From Prevotellamassilia timonensis (GTDB lineage: Bacteria; Bacteroidota; Bacteroidia; Bacteroidales; Bacteroidaceae): DNA of 48,295 nucleotides. Positions within the stretch are counted from its first letter, which is position 1. Every line of letters begins with the position of its first letter. The translations under genes and the position numbers were made by a program. Where the stretch lies: assembly GCF_021531665.1 (NCBI RefSeq), contig NZ_JADYUH010000012.1:1-48295 (forward strand). Reading direction: 5' to 3'. The notes below the pieces were generated by a model. It was given only the letters and a program-made list of their open reading frames with translations, was not told the origin of the DNA and searched no databases. Shown here piece by piece: positions 1 to 9,503 of the stretch.

Positions 1-80
1 AGCCTACCCCAACCCCTCCCTAAAGGGAAGGGCTTTTCAAAAGCCTACCCCAACCCCTCCCTGAAGGGAAGGGATTTTCA
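1..80. repeat. REP-like GC-rich repeat, two tandem copies
   Basis: Two adjacent copies (about 40 bp each) of a motif reading AAGCCTACCCCAACCCCTCC, then a CTAAAGGGAAGGG arm and TTTTCAA. The CCCTCCCT and AGGGAAGGG parts are nearly self-complementary, so each copy can fold into a short hairpin. Two further copies lie at 29227-29267 and 29313-29350. It resembles REP-type intergenic palindromes; no coding content is seen. Confidence 0.8.
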
Positions 81-95
81 ATTTCTACATTAATG

Positions 96-143
96 CCCAT
101 TAATTGTCCCATTAATTTTCCCATTAATTGTCCCATTAATTCT
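96..143. repeat. 12-bp tandem repeat, four units
   Basis: Four consecutive 12-bp units of the type CCCATTAATTGT (96-107, 108-119, 120-131, 132-143), the second and fourth with one or two changes, followed by CTGAACA. A decayed relative (CATTAATTCCCATTAACTGTC followed by TTTCTGAACAATTC) lies at about 28590-28630 in the central repeat island, so the two intergenic islands share sequence. Confidence 0.8.
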
Positions 144-283
144 GAACATTTCGCGCATGTTGTATTCCAAAACCAATTAATGCCTTTTTAATGAATCAAA
201 TTCATGAACATTAATGTTTCAAAAAGGCGGTCCTTTCGTCTTTCGCCCTTAGTCTCTTTGTCTCTTAGTCTCTTTGACTCTCA

Positions 284-432
284 ATGTAGGGTTTGTGTAT
301 AGTTTGTGTATAGTTTGAAGCACCAACTATACATTTCGTAACGCACGGGAAATCAGCGAGATGTAGGGTTGAATGTAGGGTTTGTGTATAGTTTGTATAG
401 TTTTTTCGTTTCCCCTTTTATTTACGTATAGA
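284..432 (-). repeat. Dispersed intergenic element, copy 1
   Basis: First of four copies of a conserved non-coding element, read on the - strand. Block A is TATACGTAAATAAAAGGGGA followed by an A-run and CTATACAAACTATACACAAA. Block B is CCCTACATCTCGCTGATTT, then CCG, CGTTACG and AATGTATAGTT. Block C is a tail of 11-bp AAACTATACAC-type units. AACTATACA in block A and TGTATAGTT in block B are inverted repeats flanking the core. Other copies are at 28086-28270 (+), 29393-29648 (-) and 47834-48117 (+). Confidence 0.85.
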
Positions 433-648
433 ACAAAATCTGAGGCGAGCCTACATCAAAGAAATTTTCAAACCAAATCATGAGCATTGACAAGAAAAAA
501 TAGATACAACCTGTAGTTTTTGACGAAACGGGGAAAACGAGAGAAGTTTCAATGATTTTTAGTGACAGAACCACAAAGTCCGTCGAGGAAAGGTGAGGTG
601 TCGGACAGAAAAAAGAAAGGTTTTTATGAGATTTCTGAAAATAAGTTT

Positions 649-679
649 TTGTATTTTCCGAAGAAAAGGACTACATTTG
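649..679 (+). promoter_or_regulatory. Bacteroidetes-type promoter for the 917 gene
   Basis: TTG at 649-651, a 20-bp spacer, then TACATTTG at 672-679, a full match to the Bacteroidetes sigma-70 consensus TTTG-N19-21-TAnnTTTG. Transcription would start near 687, leaving a leader of about 230 nt before the ATG at 917. The rest of 433-916 shows no convincing gene; an AT-rich box (ATATTATATAAGTATATA) lies at 817-834. Confidence 0.8.
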
Positions 680-916
680 CAGCGTTTTATACCATTTCTT
701 CACACGGAAACCGCTAAAACCGTATATTTTTCGGTATTCACGGAACGTCTTCCCATGAAGAAAGTGAAGAAAAGAATGAACAATAGACAGGTGTTTCTCT
801 GAAACGAGACTACACCATATTATATAAGTATATAGGCAAAAGATTGTCCACGCCGGGCACGACATGCTTGCTTTCACGCACAACTAGACTAATCTAATCA
901 CTAAATAAAATTATTT

Positions 917-2800
917 ATGAAGAAAATCTACTCTTTCCTCAGTGTGATGGTATTGAGTCTGTTTGCCATTTCCGCAAACGCACAGAGAACCGTCATCATC
1001 AATGTGGATGACCCCGAGCGTGTGGACATCCGAGTGAACTACACCAGTGTAGAAGGCATTGTTGCCGGCGACAACGCAGTGGAAATTCCGCAATACGGAA
1101 GTTTCTATGCGTATGCCAAAACCGGTGCCGTTCTGGAATCTGTTCGTTGCACCACAACCGGAACAAACTACCACATTGATAACATGGTACAAGCCTACGT
1201 GTATGTGGATCCTTCTGTTGAAGGAGACCTCAAGTATGAGGTGAAGTCCAACACGTTGGAAGCTCTGCGTACCGCCACGATGACGGTCAATGTGGACGAC
1301 GCCAGTCAGGTGAGCGCAGTGCTCAGCACCACCAACGAAAGAGTGAGTCTCGTGAACGGTGAAAACACCGTGAAATTCATTCCCGGCGTGGAATCTCCCA
1401 TCATGATTGCTCACTCAACCTACGGCAAAGTCCTTTATCAAGTTTCAGTCGATGACGTCATTCAAGAAGCGCAGGGTCAGCAATATCGCTTGAATGTCGT
1501 GGACGGCAGCAAGGTTGACATCAAAGCCAACTTCCCCGCAGGTCTTGCCTATCGCGTTCAGTTCCGTTATGTCAACGAAGGCACCGAAGACGCTGTTTCC
1601 GCAGTGACTGTGGACGGCGCACCCATTGAAGCAGAAAAATATAACGACCCCGACTTCACCGTTCCCGCAGGCAAGCAAGTTTCCATCACCTTCAACATGC
1701 AGGACTATCAAATCAATAGTTTCAAGGTGAACAGCGTAAACACTTCCACCTACGGCAGTTACCAATTCATCCCCACCGCTGAAACATTGTTGGAAATCGA
1801 TGCCACGAAGTTTGCTGAATTCAACAGCACTCTGAACATCGACCACGCAGAGAACGTGACTGTTTATAAGGGTTACTCCTACAACAACAACGTCATCAGC
1901 GTGAAAGATGGCGACAACATCTTGACGATGATGTCAAATTCCAACATGATTGCCATCAAAGCCAACTCCGGCTGCAAGATTGAAAGCATCACTGACAACT
2001 TGGGTTCTTCTTTCTCTTCCGACTACAATGGCTGCTACAACATCTACTTGTCTGAAGGCCAGGTTGTGACCGTCACCACCAGCGCCATTGTTCGCAACGA
2101 CGTGGTCACCATCAATGTGGACGCAGACCCCACCGACCAGAACGTTATCAGCTACTTCAGTTTTGCTCGCGCAGACCGCTCTGCAATCACTCTCAATGAA
2201 GGTGACAACGAAGTGAAATTCAGTTCTGTTGACAATCCCTTCGGTTTGAGTTGGTATGATTCTCGCGGCTACACCACAGCCTACCTCAACGGCGTGAAAA
2301 TCAAACCCTACTACGAAGGAGGTAACTCCTATGAACTCAACTTCACCAACGGAGATGTGCTTGACGTCTTCATCATCACCGAATTCACTCCCTTCAATGT
2401 CACCTTCACCAACAACGACGAGAGCGTGGCTGCCAACACCACCGTCAGCGTGGATGGCAAGGGCGCTGCAATCAACTACTGGGCAAACGGTCTGACCGTC
2501 CTGAACGGAACTACCCTCAGCATTGCTCCCGCCGGAGAAACTCCCATCTACGTGATGAATGGCGAAAAAGTGCTGACTCCCGCCGAAGATGGCACCTACA
2601 AAGTCACCGTGACCGAGGACACCGCACTCACTCTTTCTTCCACCTCTCTCACCGGCATCGAAGAAGTGACTGCCAACAACGCTGCCGACAAGAACGCCGT
2701 TTACAACCTCCAGGGCGTGAAAGTCGCTAACCGCGCTGACGCGCTTCGCAACCTCCCCGCCGGCGTCTATGTCGTGGGTGGCAAGAAGGTCATGAAATAA
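917..2800 (+). CDS. Secreted repeat protein with T9SS-like C-terminal tail
   Basis: A 627-residue exported protein of unknown function. The N-terminus is a clear signal peptide (about residues 1-22, ending SANAQ). The mature part carries repeated beta-rich segments opening with a similar strand: TVIINVDD near 25, TMTVNVDD near 120, YRLNVVDG near 190, STLNIDHA near 300 and VTINVDAD near 398, which suggests duplicated modules of roughly 80-100 residues. The end has a short tail of the type VYNLQGVKVA...LPAGVYVVGGKKVMK, typical of Prevotella cell-surface proteins and similar to type IX secretion sorting tails. No catalytic motif is recognised. It probably sits on the cell surface. It heads a run of three exported proteins and is preceded by a consensus promoter and a long leader. 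The ATG at 917 is chosen because it directly starts the signal peptide. Confidence 0.85.
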   Translation: MKKIYSFLSVMVLSLFAISANAQRTVIINVDDPERVDIRVNYTSVEGIVAGDNAVEIPQYGSFYAYAKTGAVLESVRCTTTGTNYHIDNMVQAYVYVDPSVEGDLKYEVKSNTLEALRTATMTVNVDDASQVSAVLSTTNERVSLVNGENTVKFIPGVESPIMIAHSTYGKVLYQVSVDDVIQEAQGQQYRLNVVDGSKVDIKANFPAGLAYRVQFRYVNEGTEDAVSAVTVDGAPIEAEKYNDPDFTVPAGKQVSITFNMQDYQINSFKVNSVNTSTYGSYQFIPTAETLLEIDATKFAEFNSTLNIDHAENVTVYKGYSYNNNVISVKDGDNILTMMSNSNMIAIKANSGCKIESITDNLGSSFSSDYNGCYNIYLSEGQVVTVTTSAIVRNDVVTINVDADPTDQNVISYFSFARADRSAITLNEGDNEVKFSSVDNPFGLSWYDSRGYTTAYLNGVKIKPYYEGGNSYELNFTNGDVLDVFIITEFTPFNVTFTNNDESVAANTTVSVDGKGAAINYWANGLTVLNGTTLSIAPAGETPIYVMNGEKVLTPAEDGTYKVTVTEDTALTLSSTSLTGIEEVTANNAADKNAVYNLQGVKVANRADALRNLPAGVYVVGGKKVMK

Positions 2801-2893
2801 TGAACTAAATCCGGAATGACATTTCCGAACATCAGACACGTGAGGAAAGCACTTCCAAAACCGGTGCTTCCCTAACGAACTAAGAAATAAGGT

Positions 2894-2940
2894 GTTTGCG
2901 AGTAGAAAACAATTTTTCTTTTCTGCCCGCAAACCCTTTT
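2894..2940 (+). terminator. Stem-loop downstream of the 917 gene
   Basis: GTTTGCG (2894-2900) pairs with CGCAAAC (2928-2934), with an inner AGAAAA/TTTTCT pairing, followed by CCCTTTTCTCG. A second weaker hairpin (AGCAC/GTGCT) lies just upstream near 2848-2870. Likely a terminator or mRNA 3' stabiliser between two exported-protein genes. Confidence 0.5.
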
Positions 2941-2968
2941 CTCGTTTCTAAAAAAACACCCAATCACC

Positions 2969-5290
2969 ATGAACAAAATTGTTTTATCTCTCCTCTTCCT
3001 TTGCAGTCTGACCCCGGCAGAGGCTCAAACCGGTCTTGATTTGCAAAGCCGAGTCCTGCTCCGCCGCCACCGTCTGGAAATGAAACAAGCGCAACAAAGC
3101 AGCAACGAAGGCGAAGCCAAGATGCTGAAGACGCTGAGCCTGACGCCCGGCGACTACATGCTCGGCATCGTGCGTCTGAAAGACGGAGCCACCGAGGACT
3201 CGCTGACCGCAGCCGGAGTGAAAGTGCTTCGCAGCCGCCACGGTTTCTGCTTCGTGGCTCTGCCTCAGGAAAGAGTGGAAAAAGTCGCAGAACTTTCCTT
3301 CGTGAAAAAACTCCAACTCGCACGTCCCCTGCAGCAAAAACTGAAAAAAGCACGCAAAGCCACCGGCGTGGACAAAATCCACCAAGGAATCGGCTTGCCC
3401 CAAGCCTATACCGGCAAGGGCATCATCTGCGGTGCGGTGGACGCCGGAGTGGACCCCAACCATCTCAACTTCAAAGACGAAAACGGAAACCTGCGCGTCA
3501 GCATGCTTGCCTACATGAAGGCAAACCAAAACGCCACCTCGCTCGACAACTTTGTCATTGAGAAATTCTATGACAAAACGAACATGAACAAGTTCACCAC
3601 CGATGCCAACACCTCCTATCATGGCACACACACCCTCGGCATCATGGCGGGCAGTTATCGCGGCACGTTGCGCAGCGCACAAAAAATCTCTGACACCTTT
3701 TCCAAGGAAACAGTGGAGCCCAACCCCTACTACGGCGTGGCATACGATGCAGACCTCGCCCTCGGTTGCGGCGACCTCGCAGACATGATTATTGCCTACG
3801 GCGTGGATCACATCTTGGATTATGCCTACGAACAGAACAAACGCTGCGTCATCAACCTCTCCCTCGGAAGCAACACAGGCTCACACGACGGCATGGGAAC
3901 CGTTCAGCAGTTCTTTGACGCCTGCGCCAAAAAAGACAACGCCATCATCTGCATCTCCGCGGGAAATGAAGGTGACATGAAAATCGCTGCCAACAAAACC
4001 TTCACCGCCACAGACAAGGAGTTCAAAACCTTCCTCAAAGGCTACGACACGCAGGACAACAACGGCGCAATCTACTACAACTACACCGCCGGCTCCACCA
4101 CCGTTTACAGCAACAACGACAAACCCTTCTCCATCAGCGCAGTCATCTATAACCGCTCACGCGCAAGAATCGCCAGAACCTTTGACATCACCATCAATCC
4201 CGAAAAAGAGACCGATGCCGTTTACTGGGTTTCTTCCGCTGCCTTCCAACAAAGCAACAACGACATCATTGATAGCAACTTCGGACAGTATTTCACCGGA
4301 TATGTCGGCATTCTCTGGGCAAAGGATGAATCAAGCAATCGCTTCTACGCCACACTGGACTATAACGTCTGCAACAGTTCCGGTAGCAACAAAGACGGGA
4401 ACTATCTCCTCGGCTTCGTGGTGAACGGGGAGGAAGGTCAGCGCGTTGATGCATTCTGTGACGGTGTCTTCTCCGAACTGACCAACTATGACATCAAAGG
4501 CTGGCAGGACGGTTCTTACAACGGTTCCATCAGTGACCTCGCCACAGGCAAAGACATCATTGCCGTCGGCTCCTTCGACACTTCCGACAACTGGCCCGCC
4601 CTGGACGGCAATGTCTATCGCGCTTCCTATAACCTGAAAGAAGGTGAAGTGACTGTTTTCTCTTCCTTTGGCACACTCGTTGACGGTCGCAACGTGCCCG
4701 ATGTGCTCGCACCCGGCGCTGCCATCATCTCCTCCGTGAACCAACACTATGAAACCGCCGGCAACAGCGACCCCTCCGTCGTCACAGCACGCACCACCTC
4801 TGAACGTGGCAACGAGACCTGGGGCTGGGCAGCAGGAACGTCCATGGCAGCACCCCACGTGGCAGGTGCCATCGCACTCTGGCTCGAAGCCAACCCCAAC
4901 CTCACCGTGTACGATGTGAAAGACATCATCAAAGAGACTGCCGTGGTCGATGACGCCGTGCAACGCGCCGACCCCGTCAAAGCGGGAGCAGGAAAATTTG
5001 ATGCCTACGCAGGACTGAAAGAAGTGCTCCGCCGCATGGCTGAAGGCATCGACTGCGTGAAAACCGAGCAACAAGAACTTCTCGTCACCCCGACGGGCAA
5101 CCGCTCCTTCCGCGTCTATCTCGCCGGAGCCAACTCCCTCGACATCAAAATCTACAACATGGCAGGCGCCGCAGTGGGTCACAACACCGTCAGCGGAGCA
5201 GAGGCAGACATCACACTGCCCGGACTGCCCAAAGGCTCCTATGTCGTGCACGTCAATGGCAAACAGTCCAAGTGCGTGCTGATTAAGTAA
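2969..5290 (+). CDS. Secreted subtilisin-like serine protease (S8) with T9SS-like tail
   Basis: A 773-residue exported subtilase. A signal peptide (residues 1-20, ending AEAQ) is followed by an inhibitor-like pro-region (about 50-120, YMLGIVRLKDG...). The catalytic triad is visible: Asp158 in GAVDAGVDPNH, His218 in SYHGTHTLG and Ser625 in GTSMAAPHVAGA. The large distance between His and Ser (about 400 residues) reflects an inserted beta-rich domain, as in other Bacteroidetes subtilases. The last 80 or so residues (DIKIYNMAGAAV...LPKGSYVVHVNGK) look like a T9SS type-A sorting domain, so the enzyme is probably exported across the outer membrane and surface-anchored or released. The substrate cannot be told. 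The stop codon lies inside the start of a 164-bp dispersed repeat that forms the 3' untranslated region. Confidence 0.92.
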   Translation: MNKIVLSLLFLCSLTPAEAQTGLDLQSRVLLRRHRLEMKQAQQSSNEGEAKMLKTLSLTPGDYMLGIVRLKDGATEDSLTAAGVKVLRSRHGFCFVALPQERVEKVAELSFVKKLQLARPLQQKLKKARKATGVDKIHQGIGLPQAYTGKGIICGAVDAGVDPNHLNFKDENGNLRVSMLAYMKANQNATSLDNFVIEKFYDKTNMNKFTTDANTSYHGTHTLGIMAGSYRGTLRSAQKISDTFSKETVEPNPYYGVAYDADLALGCGDLADMIIAYGVDHILDYAYEQNKRCVINLSLGSNTGSHDGMGTVQQFFDACAKKDNAIICISAGNEGDMKIAANKTFTATDKEFKTFLKGYDTQDNNGAIYYNYTAGSTTVYSNNDKPFSISAVIYNRSRARIARTFDITINPEKETDAVYWVSSAAFQQSNNDIIDSNFGQYFTGYVGILWAKDESSNRFYATLDYNVCNSSGSNKDGNYLLGFVVNGEEGQRVDAFCDGVFSELTNYDIKGWQDGSYNGSISDLATGKDIIAVGSFDTSDNWPALDGNVYRASYNLKEGEVTVFSSFGTLVDGRNVPDVLAPGAAIISSVNQHYETAGNSDPSVVTARTTSERGNETWGWAAGTSMAAPHVAGAIALWLEANPNLTVYDVKDIIKETAVVDDAVQRADPVKAGAGKFDAYAGLKEVLRRMAEGIDCVKTEQQELLVTPTGNRSFRVYLAGANSLDIKIYNMAGAAVGHNTVSGAEADITLPGLPKGSYVVHVNGKQSKCVLIK

Positions 5291-5446
5291 TCCTCAAAAA
5301 ATAATCTGCATCATCTTTGAAAATCTTTTCGGTCCATATTTCCTCCCTCATCAGTCACATAGCCCGCTATGCTCCTTCTTCGGGTGAAAATCTGACCTCG
5401 AAAATCTAATTCAAATCTGACGCAACTTATTATTTTCATATTACTA
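5283..5446 (+). repeat. 164-bp 3'-UTR repeat, copy 1
   Basis: Near-identical in inverted orientation to 42769-42934. The shared sequence begins TTAAGTAATCCTC, so it supplies the last codon and stop of the subtilase, and ends TCATATTACTA. By eye only about three single-base changes and a small loop difference separate the copies. The centre holds the palindrome CATAGCCCGCTATG; in the other copy the stem is kept (CATAG/CTATG) while the apex is changed. In both places the element starts exactly at the end of a gene. It could be a MITE-like mobile sequence or a structured 3'-UTR element. Confidence 0.85.
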
Positions 5447-5523
5447 AGTAAGTGGACGAGTCAAAGAATCTGACGAACTCATAACAATATTCCTATATTC
5501 AAAATTAAAGACACTACAAACCA

Positions 5524-8500
5524 ATGAAGAACCATTTATTTGCAAGAATGTGGCAATGGATGTGCCTCCTCCTGCTCTGCTCTCTTCCCGTCACGGCACT
5601 CGCCCAGGAAGAGGAGCCCATGGCGGTGTTCCACACCAATGCATACATTCAAAACGGAGAAAACAACGTCATCTCCATTCTGATTGGTAGCTCCGAAAAG
5701 GATGTCACCATTGAAGTGGACTGCGGAAACGGACGACAACAGTATGACGTCCTGCCCTCCACCTTGAACAGTGAAACAGGAACTTGGGACGGCACGTTCA
5801 TCACCTGCAACGTCTCCTCACAAGGAGTGGTGAAACTCTACGGCGACCCTTCCAAAATTGACGTGCTCATGGGCGACGGATGCTATTTCACCGACATTGA
5901 CATCTCAAAGTTGACGAACCTCGCCATTCTCAGCCTTACGCACAACGAAATCACGGAACTCGACTTGACTGAGCACACCAAACTCAATGCGCTCTATTTG
6001 GACGACAACCCCTTCAACAAAAAACCACTCATCGTCGGAGCCAACAAACCCAACCTTCTCATTCTTGAAATGGCACAGATGGACGGTCTGGACGAGTCCT
6101 TCAATCTCTCTGACTATCCCAAGCTCCGCACCTTTGATGCCATGAGTAACCGCGGTCTGAAGAAACTTGACCCGACGGGATGCCCCTATCTCCAAAAAAT
6201 CTCCATCGACTCCACGCCGGTGGCAGAACTTGACGTGACGAAGAATCCCAACCTCATGATTCTCAACATCAGCGACACGGGCATCAAAAACATTGACCTC
6301 TCCAAGAACGCGAATCTCACCCAATTCTATGCCGATCACCAATCCAGCACAGTCAACCCGGGAGTGAAACTCGCCTCACTGGACGTGACGAAGAACCCGA
6401 ACCTGATGTATCTCTTCGCCGCAGGCAACGACCTCACCGAGATTGACGTCACGAACAACCCTTATCTGAGCAGACTCTATCTGAGCAACAACAACCTCAA
6501 GGAGATTAACCTTGACAACAACAACAACCTTGACAACGTCATTCTCCGCAACAACTGCTTCACCTTCGCCACCCTCCCGCTTCCCCGCGAAACGTGGGTT
6601 CAGTATGACTACTTCCAGAAAGAAATGGCCATCAACACGAGCATTCTGGAAGGTTCCGTCATTGACTTCAGCGACAAAGTGCTGCGCGAAGGCTACGAAA
6701 CTGAATGTGCCCTCTTCATGGTGAACGACGAAGACCCGAGCAACGTCGCCGCGCTCGATGAAACCTATTTCACCTTTGAAAACGGCAAGGTCACGCTGCT
6801 CAAGGCAACCCCCCACCCCGTCTATCTCGCCTTCGCCTGCAACGCCTTCCCCGACCTGACACTGAACTACATGCCGCTGCGCACAAACAAATTCCGCGTG
6901 AAGACTGAAGCAACCTTCGGACAAGACGAAGTGGCTGCCGTCATCACCTTGCCTTCCACCACTCAACTTCCCTTGGACGTGGAACTCAAAGTCGGCATGG
7001 AAGGTGCAAAACTCACGAGTCCCAAGAAATTCTATGTGGACTTCGGCGACGGAGTGAAACAAGCCTTCAACGCGTTTGTTTCCAACAACGTCAATCTGGC
7101 GAATGTCAAAGGAACAGCCAAGGGCAAAACCATCACCATCTACGTGCCCGAAGACCAGAAGATGAGTTCCCTCGGCATAGATGGCATCAAACTGCAAAGC
7201 ATCGACCTCAGCAACTCACGCAATCTCACCAACCTCTCTCTGACGGGCACCGGTCTGAAAGCCATTGACCTCGGATGGAACTATCTTCTGAAGGAACTGA
7301 CCCTGACGGGCAACAACTTCGGAACACTCAACATCCGCGGCGTAAACGATGCCTTCCAGAAGAACCTGTTGCAGACCATCAACCTCTCTGACAACAATCT
7401 GACTGAAGTGACGCTCAACGACAACTTCACCATCCATCACCTCAACCTCAGCCACAACAAACTGACGCAACTCTCCTTCAAGGATGCAGACATGATGGAA
7501 ACACTGGATTTGTCCTACAACCAACTGAAGGAACTGAACCTGAACTACAGCACACAACTTCGCTCGCTCAACGTGGCAGGCAACCAAATCAATTCCATCA
7601 TCTTTGCCGAAGGTGTGAAACTGGAAAACCTTGACGTTTCTTCCAACGCCTTTGACTTCAGCACACTGCCTTCCCGCTCGCTGGCTGACACCTACACCTA
7701 CGCTCCGCAGAACGACATCGTCATTCCGCGCATTGGACCGGGCGTTGACCTCAGCACCAACAACCTGAACGGAGTCACCAACTACGTTTGGAAACGCACC
7801 GCCGATGACTCTTCACTGACACTCGGCACGGACTACACGGTGCAAAAAGGACAAACCCGCTTCCTCTCCCCCGTCTTTGGTACTTCTGTCTATGGACTCA
7901 TGACCAACGCTGCCTTCCCCGGACTGACGCTCCGCACGTCAAGCATCGAAGCTGCCGGCATGCCGACCCATCTGCTCGCCACCATGCAAATCACCGAAGC
8001 ATCCCAGGGTCAGCTCATCATGACTGCCAAGTCGCCTGCCACCAACATCTTCATCGACTGGAAGGGGGACGGCGTGGAACTCCATTCCTACATTGTCGGC
8101 AACACTGCCACAGGCTTTGAAGTCAGCGCCACAAAGGCTGCCACTGCTAAGGTCTATGCCTACGATGCCTCTGCCGACCTCACCGTCTTCAGCATCACCG
8201 GCATCAAGATGTCCGAAGTGGACCTCACTCCCCTCCCCAATCTCATCTGTGCCACCGTGCGCGATGCCGGCTTGAACAACATCATTCTGCCGAAGAACGC
8301 ACCCATCATTGAAATCAACCTCGACGGCAACAACCTCAAGACGGTGGATTTCACAGCATATCCCGACCTCGTTTTCCTCGCCTTGAACAACAACAAACTC
8401 GAAGCCTTCGATGCTTCACCTTATCAGAACCTGCAAGTGCTCGGTCTCATCGGCAATGACATCAAGACGCTCACGCTGAACAACCCGAAAATGTGGTCTC

Positions 8501-9210
8501 TCAGTGCAAGCGACAACGAAATCTCAGAAATCGACTTCACCAACGCGAAGAACCTTGACCAAATTGCCATCGACGGAAACCTCCTCACTTCCATTGACAT
8601 CACAAAACTGAACAGCCTGCGCGTGCTCTTCATCGACCGCAACAAGTTCAAGTTCAGTACGCTGCCCGTGGGCGACCATCTCTCGCTCTTCACCTACGCT
8701 GACCAATATCCCTTGGAAGCCACAGTGAACGACGGTCGCGTGGATCTCTCCTCCGAAGCAGAAGTGCGCGGCGAAGCCACCACCTATCGCTGGTATCTGA
8801 ACTATCCGGATTATGACGAAAACGGCGAACTCGTCGGCGAGGAACTCTACGTGGACGATGAGTATATGGTTAAGAACGGTGTGACCACCTTCCTTGTGGG
8901 CATCAACGACGTGGTTTGCATCTTGACGAACCCGCTCTATCCGAACCTCGTGCTCTTCACTCCGCTGATGAACATCCCCGGTCCTCCCGCCGGCATCCAC
9001 GATGCACAGACCACCGCTTCCGGTGTGAAGGTGGAAGGCAACAGCATCGTCGTGAATGCTCCCGCCGGAAAAGACCTGACAATTTGCAGTGCCTCCGGCG
9101 TGTTGCTCCGCAAGACAAAGACCGTGGGCGGTGTCTCCCGCTTCACCCTCCCCACCGGCGCTTACGTCGTGACCGTGGGTGAAGACGCCACCAAGGTCGT
9201 CGTGAAATAA
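5524..9210 (+). CDS. Giant secreted leucine-rich-repeat protein with T9SS-like tail
   Basis: A 1228-residue surface protein of probable binding function. A signal peptide (about 1-28, ending ALAQ) is followed by three homologous modules, at about 30-470, 475-860 and 865-1170. Each opens with a strand containing a Gly-Asp/Asn-Gly turn (VDCGNGRQ, VDFGDGVKQ, IDWKGDGVE), continues with a block of leucine-rich repeats of the form LxxLxLxxNxL / IDLTxNxxL, and closes with FxTLP...Y and an Ig-like spacer that includes a W/Y-rich strand. The last 75 residues (AGIHDAQTTASG...LPTGAYVVTVGEDATKVVVK) form a T9SS-type sorting tail. The family of Bacteroidetes LRR surface proteins includes adhesins such as BspA, but no ligand can be assigned here. 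It is followed by a 17-bp tandem repeat and a strong terminator. The start is chosen at the signal peptide. Confidence 0.9.
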   Translation: MKNHLFARMWQWMCLLLLCSLPVTALAQEEEPMAVFHTNAYIQNGENNVISILIGSSEKDVTIEVDCGNGRQQYDVLPSTLNSETGTWDGTFITCNVSSQGVVKLYGDPSKIDVLMGDGCYFTDIDISKLTNLAILSLTHNEITELDLTEHTKLNALYLDDNPFNKKPLIVGANKPNLLILEMAQMDGLDESFNLSDYPKLRTFDAMSNRGLKKLDPTGCPYLQKISIDSTPVAELDVTKNPNLMILNISDTGIKNIDLSKNANLTQFYADHQSSTVNPGVKLASLDVTKNPNLMYLFAAGNDLTEIDVTNNPYLSRLYLSNNNLKEINLDNNNNLDNVILRNNCFTFATLPLPRETWVQYDYFQKEMAINTSILEGSVIDFSDKVLREGYETECALFMVNDEDPSNVAALDETYFTFENGKVTLLKATPHPVYLAFACNAFPDLTLNYMPLRTNKFRVKTEATFGQDEVAAVITLPSTTQLPLDVELKVGMEGAKLTSPKKFYVDFGDGVKQAFNAFVSNNVNLANVKGTAKGKTITIYVPEDQKMSSLGIDGIKLQSIDLSNSRNLTNLSLTGTGLKAIDLGWNYLLKELTLTGNNFGTLNIRGVNDAFQKNLLQTINLSDNNLTEVTLNDNFTIHHLNLSHNKLTQLSFKDADMMETLDLSYNQLKELNLNYSTQLRSLNVAGNQINSIIFAEGVKLENLDVSSNAFDFSTLPSRSLADTYTYAPQNDIVIPRIGPGVDLSTNNLNGVTNYVWKRTADDSSLTLGTDYTVQKGQTRFLSPVFGTSVYGLMTNAAFPGLTLRTSSIEAAGMPTHLLATMQITEASQGQLIMTAKSPATNIFIDWKGDGVELHSYIVGNTATGFEVSATKAATAKVYAYDASADLTVFSITGIKMSEVDLTPLPNLICATVRDAGLNNIILPKNAPIIEINLDGNNLKTVDFTAYPDLVFLALNNNKLEAFDASPYQNLQVLGLIGNDIKTLTLNNPKMWSLSASDNEISEIDFTNAKNLDQIAIDGNLLTSIDITKLNSLRVLFIDRNKFKFSTLPVGDHLSLFTYADQYPLEATVNDGRVDLSSEAEVRGEATTYRWYLNYPDYDENGELVGEELYVDDEYMVKNGVTTFLVGINDVVCILTNPLYPNLVLFTPLMNIPGPPAGIHDAQTTASGVKVEGNSIVVNAPAGKDLTICSASGVLLRKTKTVGGVSRFTLPTGAYVVTVGEDATKVVVK

Positions 9211-9243
9211 CCCCGAACCACATCAGTTCTCCCATCATTCTTT

Positions 9244-9289
9244 GCTTTGAACTGATAAGTGCTTTGAAGTGATAAGTGCTTTGAACTGA
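9244..9289. repeat. 17-bp tandem repeat, 2.7 units
   Basis: Units GCTTTGAACTGATAAGT at 9244-9260 and 9261-9277 (one base different), and a partial third at 9278-9289, between the stop of the LRR gene and its terminator. Confidence 0.8.
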
Positions 9290-9303
9290 AAACTCTCCGT
9301 TTC

Positions 9304-9342
9304 AAGGACTGTGACGCCACCCGCGCCACAGTCCTTTCTTCT
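9304..9342 (+). terminator. Terminator after the LRR gene
   Basis: AAGGACTGTG (9304-9313) pairs perfectly over 10 bp with CACAGTCCTT (9327-9336), followed by TCTTCTTG. It closes the run of exported-protein genes. Confidence 0.75.
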
Positions 9343-9439
9343 TGCAAAAAAAGCAACCACTTTTCTTGTAAGAAAGATAGAGCCATGCCCGAAAAGCCAA
9401 AAGAATAGAGACGAAAAGCGGTATCTCACAAAAATATCG

Positions 9440-9447
9440 TACTTTTG
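9440..9447 (+). promoter_or_regulatory. -7 element upstream of the LysM gene
   Basis: TACTTTTG at 9440-9447 fits the Bacteroidetes TAnnTTTG box. No good TTG is found 19-21 bp upstream, so the promoter is only partly supported. It lies 56 bp before the ATG at 9504 and after a terminator, which is the expected place. Confidence 0.5.
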
Positions 9448-9503
9448 CAGCAATATGGAAGCGAGGGCACTTACGCCCCAGCGAATCCTATACCTTTATA
9501 TAT

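Noticed and set aside
593-802. Short + frame before the 917 gene
   Set aside because: It spans the consensus promoter at 649-679 and has no protein-like features.
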